From: Strigamia acuminata
Lineage: Eukaryota > Arthropoda > Chilopoda > Geophilomorpha > Linotaeniidae
Assembly (NCBI GenBank): GCA_949358305.1
Contig: OX442324.1
Span: 5,337,575 to 5,401,574, forward strand
DNA length: 64,000 nucleotides
Reading direction: 5' to 3'
Numbering within the stretch: position 1 is the stretch's first letter; each line of letters begins with the position of its first letter. A program made the translations under genes and the position numbers. The notes below the pieces were generated by a model, which ran no database searches, was not told the origin of the DNA, and was given only the letters and a program-made list of their open reading frames with translations. Below are positions 1 to 12,059 of this stretch, in pieces.

Positions 1-2372
1 AATTTATAATAGTGAATTACTAGAGTCCAGATAGAGAAAAACATTAAATGAAAGTTGAAGATTGGAATATTTACGTGCTTTTGTGAAGGGGGTTTATAGT
101 GGACTCAATTTTCGTTCTTATATGTGTGAAAAATATTGGATTTTTGTCATTCTGCTTAAGAATTTCGAATGGTGTTATGTTTAGGAACTCATGCTTTTAT
201 TCAACTTTGCATTGTTATGAGTAAATGATACAAACTGTAGATGCAAATTATATTCTAATGAACCATTTTTGCTGGAGAGTGTTTTTTGCAAGCGAAGAAG
301 AAAATCGTTATCTCAGAAGATATTTTCAATTTTTTTTTACACTGGTAGAAGGATAGCAAATCTCATTTGTTCATAGAAAGCTTTGTTCTTCTTGAGCTTA
401 TAGTACGTTTTGTGATCTTCAGCAGAAACGTGGACTTTAAACAGCTGGATTTATTATTTTTGTAGAATGAATTGAATTCTCGGAGCCTACGTGTTGATAA
501 TCTTGAGATTTTAAAATACTACATTACATCACGAGTTTGAAACACATCCAAGGTTTACATACACAACTATATTGAAGATCCAGATAAAACACTGGTTGAA
601 CCATGAATTACGACGATTTTAATGCAAATACTTTTCCCTACGAGCGCTAAAGTTATGGAACTTAACGTTCCTATTTGCGGCCTTCTTTCATTACCAAAGT
701 TTGCGGAATTAGCTGCAAAACACTAATTTTAGTAACTAGTGGAGTCCGACAAAGTTCTAGATAATTTTGTTTCCGGATAAAGATTATCTAGAAGTTTGAT
801 TCCATTCAAAATGCTAACATTTTTTTCAATTGGCTACTAATATCTTATCTTACTGCTAATTAAATTGAAGCAGTGTTGATTTTAAAGTTGCATTTCAGAT
901 AAACAATGTTGTGCCCACATTTACACATCACGTATAGTTTGGTGACGGATGGAAATGATACAATCAGAGCTTCAGCAGCTAAAAATACTTGTTAAATTGC
1001 ATAAATCTAGAATTAGTTGGCTTTAATTTTCATAGTATTTATTATTATTATTTTTATTATCACATGTAACTTTATTTTTCAGTTATTTAATGGGAATATA
1101 CGTGACGACAATACTTCTAAATCCATGAATATTGTCAAATTTGTTACTAAATTTTCGTGTTTAATTAGTTGAAATATCATATCCGTATGTCTTATTTCTG
1201 TGGGCTTTGTGAATTGTATGGAAAATTGTATGAGATCATGTGTCCTGAATACAGAAGCTACTGAACACTGCTTACCGTAATCTGCAAGTGGAAAACTACT
1301 GTTGACACACGTTGCCCTTTTGTACTAACTCAACTCGTAAGATTATTGTAGTGTTTAATCTGCATTTTTGTTCAGCAAGTTGTTACTGTCATTTCCGTCT
1401 CCGTTTCTGCGTTTCGACTTTTCTCTGCAGTAGTCTGGGCGGTTTCTTACACAATCTTGCAACAGTAAGTTGAAGAAACAATTGGTTGTGCATATTGTTG
1501 GCTTATTATGTATTTATTTATATTTTTTGACCGAAGTACAGGAATATCCAGTTAAGCTGTTGCAACATTGGAGGTGTCCACAAGGAAGCTGCTGAGTTTT
1601 GGTGTAAAACATGCGGTAACATGTACCCAAAGGTTATATGCCACGGTACTTGGAGTTTTTTCTTCTCGACCAGACAAGAAGAATCACTACAAGTCCGTAA
1701 AAATTAAACAAATGAAAATAACAAGCATTAACTCAACTCATTGCACAATATTTGGTTGCCTGAATATAGTTTCATGTGTTCTCAACTTTGCGTACATTTA
1801 GATCTTGTCATTTTGATTGCAGGAAAACTAGAGATATCAAGTGCTAATTTAATTGAATGTTTGCTACTTGTTATAGTATGAAATAAAATGTTCACCTGGG
1901 GTATGTTAACTTGGGTTTGGTTTGAATATTTAGTCACTTCTCTCTGATTGGGGGAAGAAAGAACAATTCGAATCACAAGAAATTAAAAACCATACAGCAC
2001 ACTATTGCGAACCCGTTTGTATGAAATTAACTCTTTTCTTTCATACAGAATGTATTTTAACGAGCAATTTTTAGTGGTATAATCCGATAAAAGTGCATTA
2101 ATCAATTTTTTAATTTTTTAATCGAGTAAAAAAAAATGTTTTCGGGTGAAATATCGATTATTTTATTCGTTTTACTGAATGGCGAGGTATTGTTTTCCGC
2201 TTTGCAGTGAGTGCAATTTTCGGAAAGTAGTATGGAACTCATCTTGATGTTTTTTAAACAAGTTTTCGTGCTTTTAGTCCCCCAAACTGTTTTCATACTT
2301 TTTAATTTTCCGCTTATAATGGACATAAATCAGCGTTTATTGAATTAATTCGTTGTAATTATTACTGGTTGA
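1..2372. other. Intergenic, no gene recognised
   Basis: Only short open frames without similarity to any family I recognise are present, the longest about 77 codons near 1568-1801. No splice-consistent coding exons, RNA genes or clear transposon ends were seen. Base composition is AT-rich throughout. Confidence 0.6.
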
Positions 2373-2527
2373 CAGGGCCGGCTGGAGGTTTTGAGGTTAT
2401 TAATGGGCCCTAAAATCGAAAACTATATAATTTGTTTAAACATAATGTAGATATTTGAAAGTGCGGGTCCCTGTGAGCGCGGGGCCTCAGACCGAGGCCC
2501 CATAAAACGTCGTCTGAGCCAGCCCAG
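2373..2527. mobile_element. hAT-type MITE-like fragment
   Basis: The segment begins CAGGGCCGGCT and ends AGCCAGCCCAG, which are imperfect inverted termini of the CAGGG type used by hAT elements. A second element with closely related ends and a perfect 8-bp duplication is present at 25342-25537. The interior (GC-rich, GGGCCC and GGGGCCTC motifs) differs sharply from the AT-rich surroundings. I do not see a clean 8-bp target duplication here, so the borders are uncertain. Confidence 0.4.
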
Positions 2528-3576
2528 AGTATTGGCGTCGTATTTTCCTTACTGTTTATGTATGTGAAATGCTTTTTAGATATTTGGTTTGAAAATAGTA
2601 GTGGGAAGTGTGAAATATCGTGAATTATGCTTACATGAAGTAATCGTGCTCGCAATTGTACTGATTAGGTTGCTGCAAAATCTTAAGACTAGGTATAAGC
2701 AAAGGCTTATATCTTGTTCACACCAACGGATGTAGTTTGGATGGATCTGATCCACCCGATCAGATCCAACTAAACCGAGTTCCAATATTTATCCAGATTA
2801 TGTTGTGTTCACAACAAAAAGTTGATTCAATCAAACAAAACCAGGTTTTAGTAGCAACAGGTTTTAGGAACACCTCGCTACAACGGTTGCCAACATGATC
2901 GAATTTATTCATTTTCATTGTTATTGCTATTTATTTTAAATATACTACTTCTAAAATCTAAATGTACAAATACACGAAACAGTTTTTGGATTTTGTTATC
3001 GAATTGTGCAAACAATGGAAAGCTACAGACTTGTTTTAAAAATTAGATTTTAAGTGACTAAACTTAAGTTATGTTCTTAAAATTTAAGTTGTATATCGTA
3101 TATCGATTACGTATGTGTGTGGGTTTGAAGAGACATGGCGAACTCGGATTCATCTGATTGTTGTTAAATACGATCTGGGCCTGCTGTATGGCTGGATTTT
3201 GCTGATTTTAAGAGAAACGAAAGACTCGAAGAAGAATAAGTCCAATGGGTTTCACGTTTGTGAACATTTCAGCTGGTTTTAGATTACGAGACAACGAGAG
3301 TCGTTTGATTAACTTCTTTGTTTACCAGTAGAACAAAGTGCTCGTTCGATTGTGGCACACGCAAACAAAAGCTAGAATATGCTGGCAGTGAGCACGGGTT
3401 CCCATAATGCACCACACAACTGACAAAATGTACTTTTCGATTTCGCGTAAATGATTGCAGCGAATATACTAATGTAGTGTGGGCAAGGGTTGTTCAGTGT
3501 TCATGGGATGTTTTTTAGACTTGTGTGCTGTATGGGAATTAGGAACTAAGCTTAGATATTCAGTCGTAATTTTAAA

Positions 3577-3690
3577 AAAATAAATTAAATAATGTCAAAT
3601 AAATAAATTAAATAATGTCAAATAAATAAATTAAATAATGTCAAATAAATAAATTAAATAATGTCAAATAAATAAATTAAATTAAATTGT
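3577..3690. repeat. 22-23-bp AT-rich tandem repeat
   Basis: About five head-to-tail copies of a unit reading approximately AAATAAATAAATTAAATAATGTC. The copies are nearly identical, so expansion is recent. Confidence 0.85.
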
Positions 3691-4154
3691 GTAAAATGAA
3701 CGTTTTTATTTTATTTTGTTTTGATTTGGTGCATTTCAGCTAAAATAATTTACCGTATTATTTTTATCGAGTTTTCTTTACACTGATGGCATATTTTACA
3801 ATTTGCTTGCAGTATCATGGTTGTTGGTTAATTTAACTTGAGTAACCAAGTCTCATACAGCTCCAAAACATAAAAATATTGAATGATGAGTGATGGAGGC
3901 CTTGAATGTGTTTGTGCGCCAATTGGTGACCATTTATAAAATGCAACCGTATTTTGAAATTGAATTTTTGTTTTATTTTTGTTGCATTTTAACTGGTATG
4001 GTTATGACTATGGACCTATGCTGTTCCACACATCAGTCAATTTTGCCCTGTACGTTAGCTGGCTGCTATTGCTTCACTATCACCGTGTTCTTAAAATACT
4101 GAGTATTCTGGGGCTTGCGTTGATGGAGTGTTAGTGAGGTTAACATGCACAGTG

Positions 4155-4312
4155 TATGGTAGTTTGTGGCTCTGTGCACTGTCATCAAATGGCAGCCCCC
4201 ACATTTATCTTATAAAATTAAACCAAAATTCGCATTAAAAATGTTTTATTTTATTTGTATTTTTGGTAATCTGATCCAACTGAAATGAGGCTTCTAGAAA
4301 TTTGAGGCCCAT
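4155..4312. repeat. Dispersed repeat, copy 1
   Basis: This segment is a diverged direct copy of 4763-4918: both run through a GGC(A/C)CCC block, an AT-rich stretch containing TTTTATTTTAT and GGTAATCTGAT, and end near GAAATG(A/G)GGCT. I see no coding potential; it is most likely a dead mobile element. Confidence 0.6.
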
Positions 4313-4383
4313 ATGATATTGCATTTTATATTTTCAGAGGTCGTTTATGATGTTACAGGGCACAGTGAATTAGTATGCATTTA

Positions 4384-4548
4384 CAGTAGCTACATTCGAC
4401 TAAACAGCATTTTTACACTGCTTGAATGAGGGTTGTCACGATCTAACAAAGTATGGCAGCTGATTTAGTCTGCTTTCAGTCGCAGTATTTAAACAGCAAA
4501 GCATGAATAACTGCTATTTTAAAACTGATGTTTCGAATGCAGCTAATG
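4384..4548. mobile_element. MITE with CAGTAG...CATTCG ends
   Basis: A 165-bp non-coding element with inverted ends: left CAGTAGCTACATTCG, right CGAATGCAGCTAATG. The interior shares GACTAAACAG and a GATTTAGTC block with the element at 10953-11164, in the same order. It carries no transposase and would depend on an autonomous relative. Confidence 0.6.
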
Positions 4549-4762
4549 TATTTTCTTAGATTGAGCATATTTTCATAGATTTACAACCTACTTTTTATGG
4601 ATTTACAATAGGTGCGCTCAAAGTTTCTGTTTTTACCGTGAGACACAATTCGTTAGTTGATTGAAATGATGGAATTTGTAATCGCCATTTACTTCCAAAA
4701 CCTTGACTCGGAAAATTAAAATTTTGAAATAAGAATATTAAAAAATTCACTCAGTGGTGCAT

Positions 4763-4918
4763 CATGGTACTCGGAGGCCCTGGGCATTGGCACCAAATGG
4801 GGCCCCCAAAATTTATATTAATAAAATTAAATCAAAATAAGCATTAAAATTGTTTTATTTTATCCTATTTTGTGGTAATCTGATAAACTGAAATGGGGCT
4901 CCTTGAAATCTTTGGTCT
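4763..4918. repeat. Dispersed repeat, copy 2
   Basis: Diverged direct copy of 4155-4312, about 600 bp away. The GGGGCCCCCAAAA block and the GGTAATCTGATAAACTGAAATGG segment align with copy 1. No coding content. Confidence 0.6.
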
Positions 4919-6700
4919 TAAGGTGCGTTTTCATGTGCGTTTTTTTTCTATCGCGCCACTCAAAATTGCATGCGGTGCATTCATGCGCGGTTTTCTCGCT
5001 TAGCTTTACAATGGAGCTTTGCTTTGCCATTTTCAAGTGAGAGGTTGCTAGTGACATCCAAAGCATATTTTCAATATCGCTGCTCGAATGTCTAGGAAGC
5101 AGGTTGTTAAAAAAAAGTTGAAAGAAACATCAACATTAGTATTGGAAAATGCATGCAAATTAAGAAATAAATGTTGAGTTCCTTCGATTTTTTTTCAGAA
5201 TTTTCTTAATTAATTTTTCTATTGCACACGGTGAAAATCTCAGCCAATGGGAACAATTTAACAAAACTCAACTTCCCATTGGCTTAAGATAGTCACGTGG
5301 TCTGTATCGCGCTCGTGAAACGGTTGAGAACTGACAATGCGCACGATTTTTGTTTTGTGATTTTTAAAATTCGCGAGCGATTGACGAAATAATTGCACAT
5401 GAAAACCACCTGGCAGGTGCTCAATGTACGATGATGCGCCTCTGAACATGCGCGCTAAGGGAAAGTGATGTCATTTTGAAGCAGCTGCTGAATTTTGACT
5501 TTCAAACCAGTTGAGCGTAAATAAAGTTTTCACTTTAAAATCAGTAAAAAAAAATATAAATAAATAAATAAATAAATAAAAAAGGTGATGCTAATGCCAA
5601 TATTTCTAATTTATGAAGATGCATGCATGGCCAACGCAATGCAAAGTTTACATCATTTCGTCGGTGTGTTTCTCATAACATACTCTCGACATAACCCAAT
5701 GCGCAAATCTGCTGGTTTTATTGACCAGACAATTTTAAAAATCGTGGAGACTTTGCTCCATTTTTTTAAATTTCATTAGAAATTTACTTGGGTATTTTAT
5801 TTAAATAAATTATCTTTTGAACATCGCATTTAAAATAAATAAAACAGTTCGTTTCAGCAAAAATAAACTGTTTAAACTTGTATTTAAAAAAAAAATTAAT
5901 TTGACAAAAATATCTGTATTGGCTGATATAAGCCTATATCAATATCGAATAATTATGGTATCGGTTAAACTTAAACCTTCTACCCTGTAAAAGAACATAA
6001 AATGAACGGTGTATTTGAAGGATAAATTAGTAGGTGCTTTTAAAGAATTAAAAACTGTTGCGTACCTGTATATACCCTCCACAATTACTTTATCCCAATT
6101 ATTTTATCATGTGTTCGTAAACTAAAAGTAAAAGCTATGTTTGGCGTCGTTAAAAGTGGAATTGCTGGCTAATTGAGCAATAGTTGTGCAAGTGTACCTA
6201 TTTTGAGTGGCAGCTCACGATTATTCTGTCTAATAAGATAACGATGGTTATCACTTTAACTGCAATTTGTGAAGAAATGTCATTATTTTAATCATAATAA
6301 TTCAAATAATTTGTTTATCCTTAAAATTCCAGCTGCTGTTGTCGCCCATCTGCTTAAGAAGATAAGTGCAGAACTCCGAAATATGTCATGGAAGAAACTT
6401 TTTTTTCTCTACTGGAATCTGTTCCCTTTCACTAGAATTGCGAGAAATGCTCTACATTTAACTTTGTCGCTGAACTTTATTGACTAAATAAATAAATCGA
6501 GTCATTAAAAAAGATTTTATACAGTACAGGACGCGGAATCTTTCCAACTGGAATTTTGAATCTTTCTGATTCCCATTCCCACCCGAGTCTTTGATATAAC
6601 TGAATCTCGAATCTCAGATTTGGCTATTCCGATATGGTTCAGGGATACATTTTGTAATACATTTTTGCATGCTATTGATTTGCAAATGACTAATGCCTAC
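4919..6700. other. Intergenic, no gene recognised
   Basis: Contains a short (AAAT)n run near 5560-5582 and AT-rich sequence. No frame longer than about 72 codons, and none resembles a known family or has convincing splice sites. Confidence 0.6.
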
Positions 6701-6703
6701 CTA

Positions 6704-7704
6704 CAGTGGGGGGCAAAAGTAAGTTTACAAATGCATCACGTTGATTCTCCCGGCTGTATCTCCGGAAAAAATAGAGGAAAGTTAATGAAATTTTAACTGG
6801 ATGCTTGTACAGCATCCTACTTTATTCACCTAAAATTTTATCAAAATATATCCATTAGTTTCTGAGAAAAAAAATTTTTTGTGAAGTGACATCAAAAAGT
6901 AAGGGGCAAAATTAAGTTTACATAACCATTATCCACAAACAATTAGCCATTCCCATTATAAAATATGCGGCAAATATTATAATTTATCCATAAACACATG
7001 TGTAGTCACTCATACACTTCATTAAAACATCCAAACCACAAGCAATCCCATTGTGAAACACTGAGCAATTGCCTTGACTCCGCTTGACTTTATGCTTAGA
7101 ATCATTTTTCTGCTGAAATATCCATGTCAAAGGCAGTTTATCATCTGCAAATGGAAGCATAACGGTCCTCCAATACTTTTTTATAAGTATATTGGTCCAT
7201 GATACCCTTAATTCAATGTTGTGGACTGATACACGTACAAAAAAACGATCCCAATGGTAAAATGGCTTGGGGATGGTTTCCTTGTATGTGTATCGGTCCA
7301 CAATGATTCTAAGCATAAAGTAAAGCGCAGTCAAGGCAATTGCTCAGTGTTTCACAATGGGATTGCTTGTGGTTTGGATGTTTTAATGAAGTGTATGAGT
7401 GACCACACATGTGTTCATGGATAAATTATAATATTTGTCGCATATTTTATAATGGGAATGGCTAATTGTTTGTGGATAATGGTTATGTAAACTTAATTTT
7501 GCCCCTTACTTTTTGATGTCACTTCACAAAAAATTTTTTTTCTCAGAAACTAATGGATAGATTTTGATAAAATTTTAGGTGAATAAAGTAGGATGCTGTA
7601 CAAGCATCCAGTTAAAATTTCATTAAGTTTCCTCTATTTTTTTCGGAAATACAGCCGGGAGAATCAACGTGATGCGTTTGTAAACTTACTTTTGCCCCCC
7701 ACTG
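6704..7704. mobile_element. Foldback Tc1/mariner element with dead transposase
   Basis: The element is bounded by CAGTGGGGGGCAAAAGTAAG and its reverse complement and is flanked on both sides by TA (6702-6703 and 7705-7706), the Tc1/mariner target duplication. It is almost perfectly palindromic: arms of about 402 bp (6704-7105 and 7303-7704) around a 197-bp centre. The minus strand of the centre plus left arm encodes Tc1 transposase remnants, including MDQYTYK, MLPFADDKLPLTWIFQQ and NDSKHK. In the family this block reads QQDNDPKH with a catalytic aspartate; here that position is lysine. The right part of the centre carries a separate transposase scrap (MAWGWF) on the plus strand. The copy cannot encode an active enzyme. 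Confidence 0.9.
6984..7334 (-). pseudogene. Tc1-type transposase fragment
   Basis: This 116-codon frame crosses the centre of the foldback element. It keeps the family signature PLTWIFQQ followed by NDSKHK, but the catalytic Asp normally found after QQ is Lys. No helix-turn-helix N-terminus or first and third catalytic carboxylates are present. It is a relic of the middle of the DDE domain, with the remainder read from arm sequence that is not transposase in this orientation. Confidence 0.8.
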
Positions 7705-7724
7705 TAACTTTTAGAAACTCTTGT

Positions 7725-8363
7725 GTTCACACTTGTTCTAGTTTTCTACAACTCAGAACAAAATGGTGACTCTTCCACAACTTGTTCCGCCCCTATTCTG
7801 TCACGTGACTGATCTTGGGAAAATTCAAAATAAAAGATGGATGCCAATCCAACTTTTAAGGCTACTTTTGGCATTAAAATAAAGTACTTTTAAATGCATG
7901 AAAAAATTTATACAATACATCGAAAGATAGAAAATGAAACAGCTTTTTTTTTAAAAAATAAGTACATGTTTCTACCTCTAACGTGAAATACGAGCAAAAA
8001 TGCACTTCGGTCAGAGTGGAAACAAGATCGTGATCATCTTTTTGTATCTACTTTTAATGCAGAAACAAATTTAAAAAATGTCATTTTACTAAACTAGCAT
8101 CTGTCTTTCTTTTTAAAAAAGTAGAAGTTCTATCTTTAATAGTTCTTTAGCTACAAGTTGAAATGCAAACCTTTACCTTTCAGTGGATAACATTTTGTCA
8201 GACATAAACAATCTACATTTATTTTCGGAATGCATTATTTACTCTTAGTAAAGTCACTAATTTCTACAAAACATCCTCACTAATGTGAACACTTACTTTT
8301 TAGTTTTTACAAATTAAAGTTTCTAAAAGTGGTAACTTCTACAAAAGTGGTTCAAGTGTGAAC
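7725..8363. mobile_element. Possible MITE with GTTCACACTTG ends
   Basis: The left end GTTCACACTTGTTCTAG and the right end read in reverse, GTTCACACTTGAACCAC, form imperfect inverted repeats over roughly 45 bp, including a shared TTCTACAAC / GTAGAAG stretch. The interior is AT-rich with no coding frame. The Tc1 element lies immediately to its left. Target duplications are not obvious. Confidence 0.5.
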
Positions 8364-10440
8364 TAGGAATAATAGATTTGTAAAATGTATTAAGAAATGC
8401 ATTCCAAATATTGTTATTTGTAAAATACGAATACATTTTCAAAATGAATTTTTTTCAATTGTGTTATGAAATGTATTATTTAATATATAAATAATATACA
8501 TAATTCCACTAAATGCTATACATTTTGGAATGTATTATGTGAAAAGCAATGCATTGTAAAATTTATTTTTGAACCACATATGGGTTAACTTCAAGCTGGT
8601 TTGCATGCAATTATTTCTGATTCAGAATCATTCTCCCGATTGTCATATCCCTCGGACCAGGGGCAGCTAATACTGAAATTTATTATATTTTTATGGGTGC
8701 ATCTTTTGGTTTCTGCAAATGTTTTGCAGGAAAAATAACAATAGATGTGCGATTTTCCGTTACGAGTTATTTTAAATTATAAAGCAAAAATAATTTGAAG
8801 CAAAATTAGCTAAATCAACTTGGAAAATTGGCAACCACCAGTCATTTAATGGTTGAAAATTTAGTTATTAACGTTTTAATGAGTCACTGGAAGCTGGAGA
8901 TGTGGGATTCGCGATTCTCTCTTGTCTTACTTCCTATTGATTACTAAAAATCCCATGGCTACTGAAATGCTTGTTAACAGAAAAGGAAGATTAGTTCGTT
9001 TCCCTACTTCAAATAATGAACGATGTTCAACATTTTGCTAAAGGATTAATTTCTACATTTTGTTTTTCGTTACATATACAGCTAACGTTCAGATAATTTC
9101 TATCCAGTTGGCTAATTTACGTTTAAAAATAGCCATTCATATTGCGTGAGAATTAAACAGTTTTTTCTCCTCTAACAAATTGATTATACACAACACAGCA
9201 TAATTAGACTGATGTTGATCAATTGTGCGGGGTTAAAAGAAGGGGGAAACAGTTTTATTCTAATTGAATATAATGTTTTATTTCCTCTAAATGATGTACC
9301 AATTATTCGTAACATTTTAAAACAAGAAATTCAAAGGTTAGACTGTATTAATTCATCAGATATTAGGAAACCGTTCCTTCTAAAGTTTATTTGTAGATTT
9401 CGTTCTCAGATTGGAAATTGTTCATGATTATGGTAATACCGTAATTATGTATGACTTTTTGCCCTAATAAGATACGGTAGGTCAATCTACATGAACCTGC
9501 GTGGAAACAACGGCGCTTTATTTAGCTAAATAACTGTTATTGTAAACAATTTCACCATCGACATCTTTACCTGCAAGAGCCTTAAGTTTGATACGGGTCT
9601 TAGTATTGCACTCAGTACTAGTCGAATTTATGCATGTATAAATTCGTGTTTTTAAACTGCGGGCTTAAAATTTAAAGTAAAGTTGAGGTTGCGCATAAGA
9701 TATTATTTTTAAATAAATTTGATTGCACGCACTTTGCCATTTTTTGCGAAAGTAATATTTTTTTAGGTGTCAAGGCTTCAGTTGCACTCAAGAAGCGGAA
9801 TAATTTAATTTAATTTAATAATTTCTAATGATAAATTAGTTTAGTTGGGTATTCTAAGCAAAAACGACGGATAAAAGTAAGTTGATAATCAATATGCATC
9901 AGTTTTGATGTGTTTGAGCAGTTTTTAGTGTATAATAAGTTTCGGAAAAAAATTATGAATAGTATGGAATTTTTGGGTCACAAAACTGCTGTTCAAGATT
10001 GTAAGAGATATTTTTTATCCAAGAGGCTTCAACAAGTTTCCATACGAACAACAACCATGTACTTTCTTAGCAGTATATGTAACAATAATATACTGTAAGG
10101 GGTTTCAGTAAATGTAGGGTTTTGTAATTTTTTTTATTAATCACAAAATCAATCGTTTTTTATAGCCTCAAATTCAATCTCACAATTTTGCATTTGTGCG
10201 ATTCCAAGATTGTGAAAATAGTCACAGAACCCAACAATCGTAGAATGTGATACAGAAAAATTTGTTTACAATTCAATGAGATCAAATTATTGACACCCCC
10301 AAATTAATTGAAAAATCCCCCAAATCTATTTAATTGCACACCAATTATTCACACACTATTTTTATTTATTTTACCCCCCAAAAATATTTATTTCTACACT
10401 GTTTGTTTTAACACTATTCTGCTTGATTTTTCCACCAAAT
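8364..10440. other. Intergenic, no gene recognised
   Basis: AT-rich sequence with short random frames only (for example 9212-9427, 71 codons, no recognisable motif). Repeated variants of AATGTATTA occur near 8370-8570. Confidence 0.55.
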
Positions 10441-10441
10441 T

Positions 10442-10690
10442 TTAAATATTCTCGGTTTTATGTTTGCAACGCTTCATCACTTCCATGAACCTATTAAGGG
10501 GGAGCCGGTAATGCGACTTTCTCACACTATTTGTTGACTCCAGACCATTGTTTGTGCAAGGTGAGCCCAGACAATGACCAACATGCCACCAAACAAAACA
10601 ATTCAAGTACTCTTCCTCAAAGTAATCCAGAAAATCAACAACGCTTGTCTCCAGTCTCCATTTCTTAAGCAATAGGCCCTTTGGTGCTTA
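10442..10690 (-). pseudogene. Mutator-like (MULE) transposase fragment
   Basis: A 76-codon minus-strand frame contains the block SPCTNNGLESTN followed by RLPLNRFMEVM. This resembles the segment downstream of the catalytic core in MULE-type transposases found in many invertebrates (an STNNxLExTN block followed by RxPLxxF). The rest of the transposase is missing on both sides, so this is a fragment. The assignment rests on that short motif alone. Confidence 0.5.
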
Positions 10691-10952
10691 AAACGTTGAA
10701 AACGTCGCAAAAACGTTCATGAAACTACGAAAACGTCTTAAAACGTTCCGGAGAAAAATAATTGAATTTGAGGGGTAGATTCAAGGATTTGGGGGCAAAC
10801 TTAATGTGTTTAATAGGTGTTTAATAGGTGTTTTTATAATTATAAATAGGGGGTCGATAAATACAACCCCAATTGACCCCAATTCAATTCTCACGAAGCA
10901 ATACATTTAAAAATTAGACATTGTACAAACAACAACATGTTAATGCACGTTT

Positions 10953-11164
10953 CACTCGGCGCATTCATAAGGTGATGTAGACTAAACAGTATTTATAAAC
11001 AACACATTTAAACTGCTTTATCAAGGGTTGTTCCAATGTAACTTCAAAAAGTGGTGGCCGATTTAGTCAGTTTCAGTTGCAGTGGGCATGCGCACAACAT
11101 TTAAACGATAAAACACGTTGACATACATCTTATACAGTACATGCGTTTATGAATGCTCCTACTG
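10953..11164. mobile_element. MITE with GGCGCATTCATAA ends
   Basis: Left end CACTCGGCGCATTCATAA and right end TTTATGAATGCTCCTACTGAG are imperfect inverted repeats. The interior GACTAAACAG ... AGGGTTGT ... GATTTAGTC matches the element at 4384-4548. A third element with similar ends lies at 41999-42129. Non-coding. Confidence 0.65.
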
Positions 11165-11776
11165 AGCAGTCTGGAGTTGTTTCTTGGTTTATCTAGCTAT
11201 TGATGAATTCACAAATGCTTTAGGATATTGTGAATTACGTGAGATGGCCGCTTAGATTGAGCATGGCCACCTTTTTATGCATATTTTGTGTTTGGACAAG
11301 TCTCAAAATAGCAAAAAGTGCCTTTGGATTGATTTTGTGCTTTTTCAATTGTCCTCTTTTGAGTTTTTGTGATTATCCAATGCAAAATTGCCAATTTGCC
11401 TCTATTAATGAAACCCCTTACTGTAAAATAACATTAAATTGAAATCAAATACATCACTTTGAAATCCACAAGCCTAAATAAATAAAGTACTTGTAATTTT
11501 CAACGCTTCATGCTAAGATAGCAGCACACAATTCAAACTGAGATGTTGCAGCAAAATAGATAACTTCATTACCAGCCTAATATCTTGAAGTAATACTAAT
11601 ATTGTCATCGTCATCGAAGAAACAAAGGAGAGTTTTATTATCAAGCTTTGTCACCAAAGAACTTAGTGGATGGATTGAAATCGTTATCGTAGTTGTCGCA
11701 TAGAAGTAGACACATGTTGGCGTTGATTCAGAGTGGAATAGTCATAGGAAAAGCAAACATTCCTTGGTTGTGTGAC

Positions 11777-12039
11777 CAAGTGGCGTAGCTATCATCCGGG
11801 ATGTCATGAAGGTCCCGGAGACCCAAACTCAGCGGGGGTCTTGAGTTGCTAGTTGATGTGTTTTGTGCGTTTTTAAGTCAAAATTGCAACTTCATATGTC
11901 ATACGTAGGAAGTTTGATCATTTATGTACAGATTTTGGTTTGTTTATTCCGTAGAATTTTATACAATTTTGATTGATTTATGATTTTCTTTTAGACAAAA
12001 ATTTATTTTCGGGGGCCCCTTGTTGTAGTTACGCCACTG
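11777..12039. mobile_element. hAT-like MITE with GTGGCGTAGC ends
   Basis: Inverted ends AGTGGCGTAGCTA and TAGTTACGCCACT bound about 263 bp. These termini are typical of short non-autonomous hAT elements. No clear 8-bp duplication was found, and the interior has no coding frame. Confidence 0.6.
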
Positions 12040-12059
12040 GATAGTCGTGGAATAAATTG

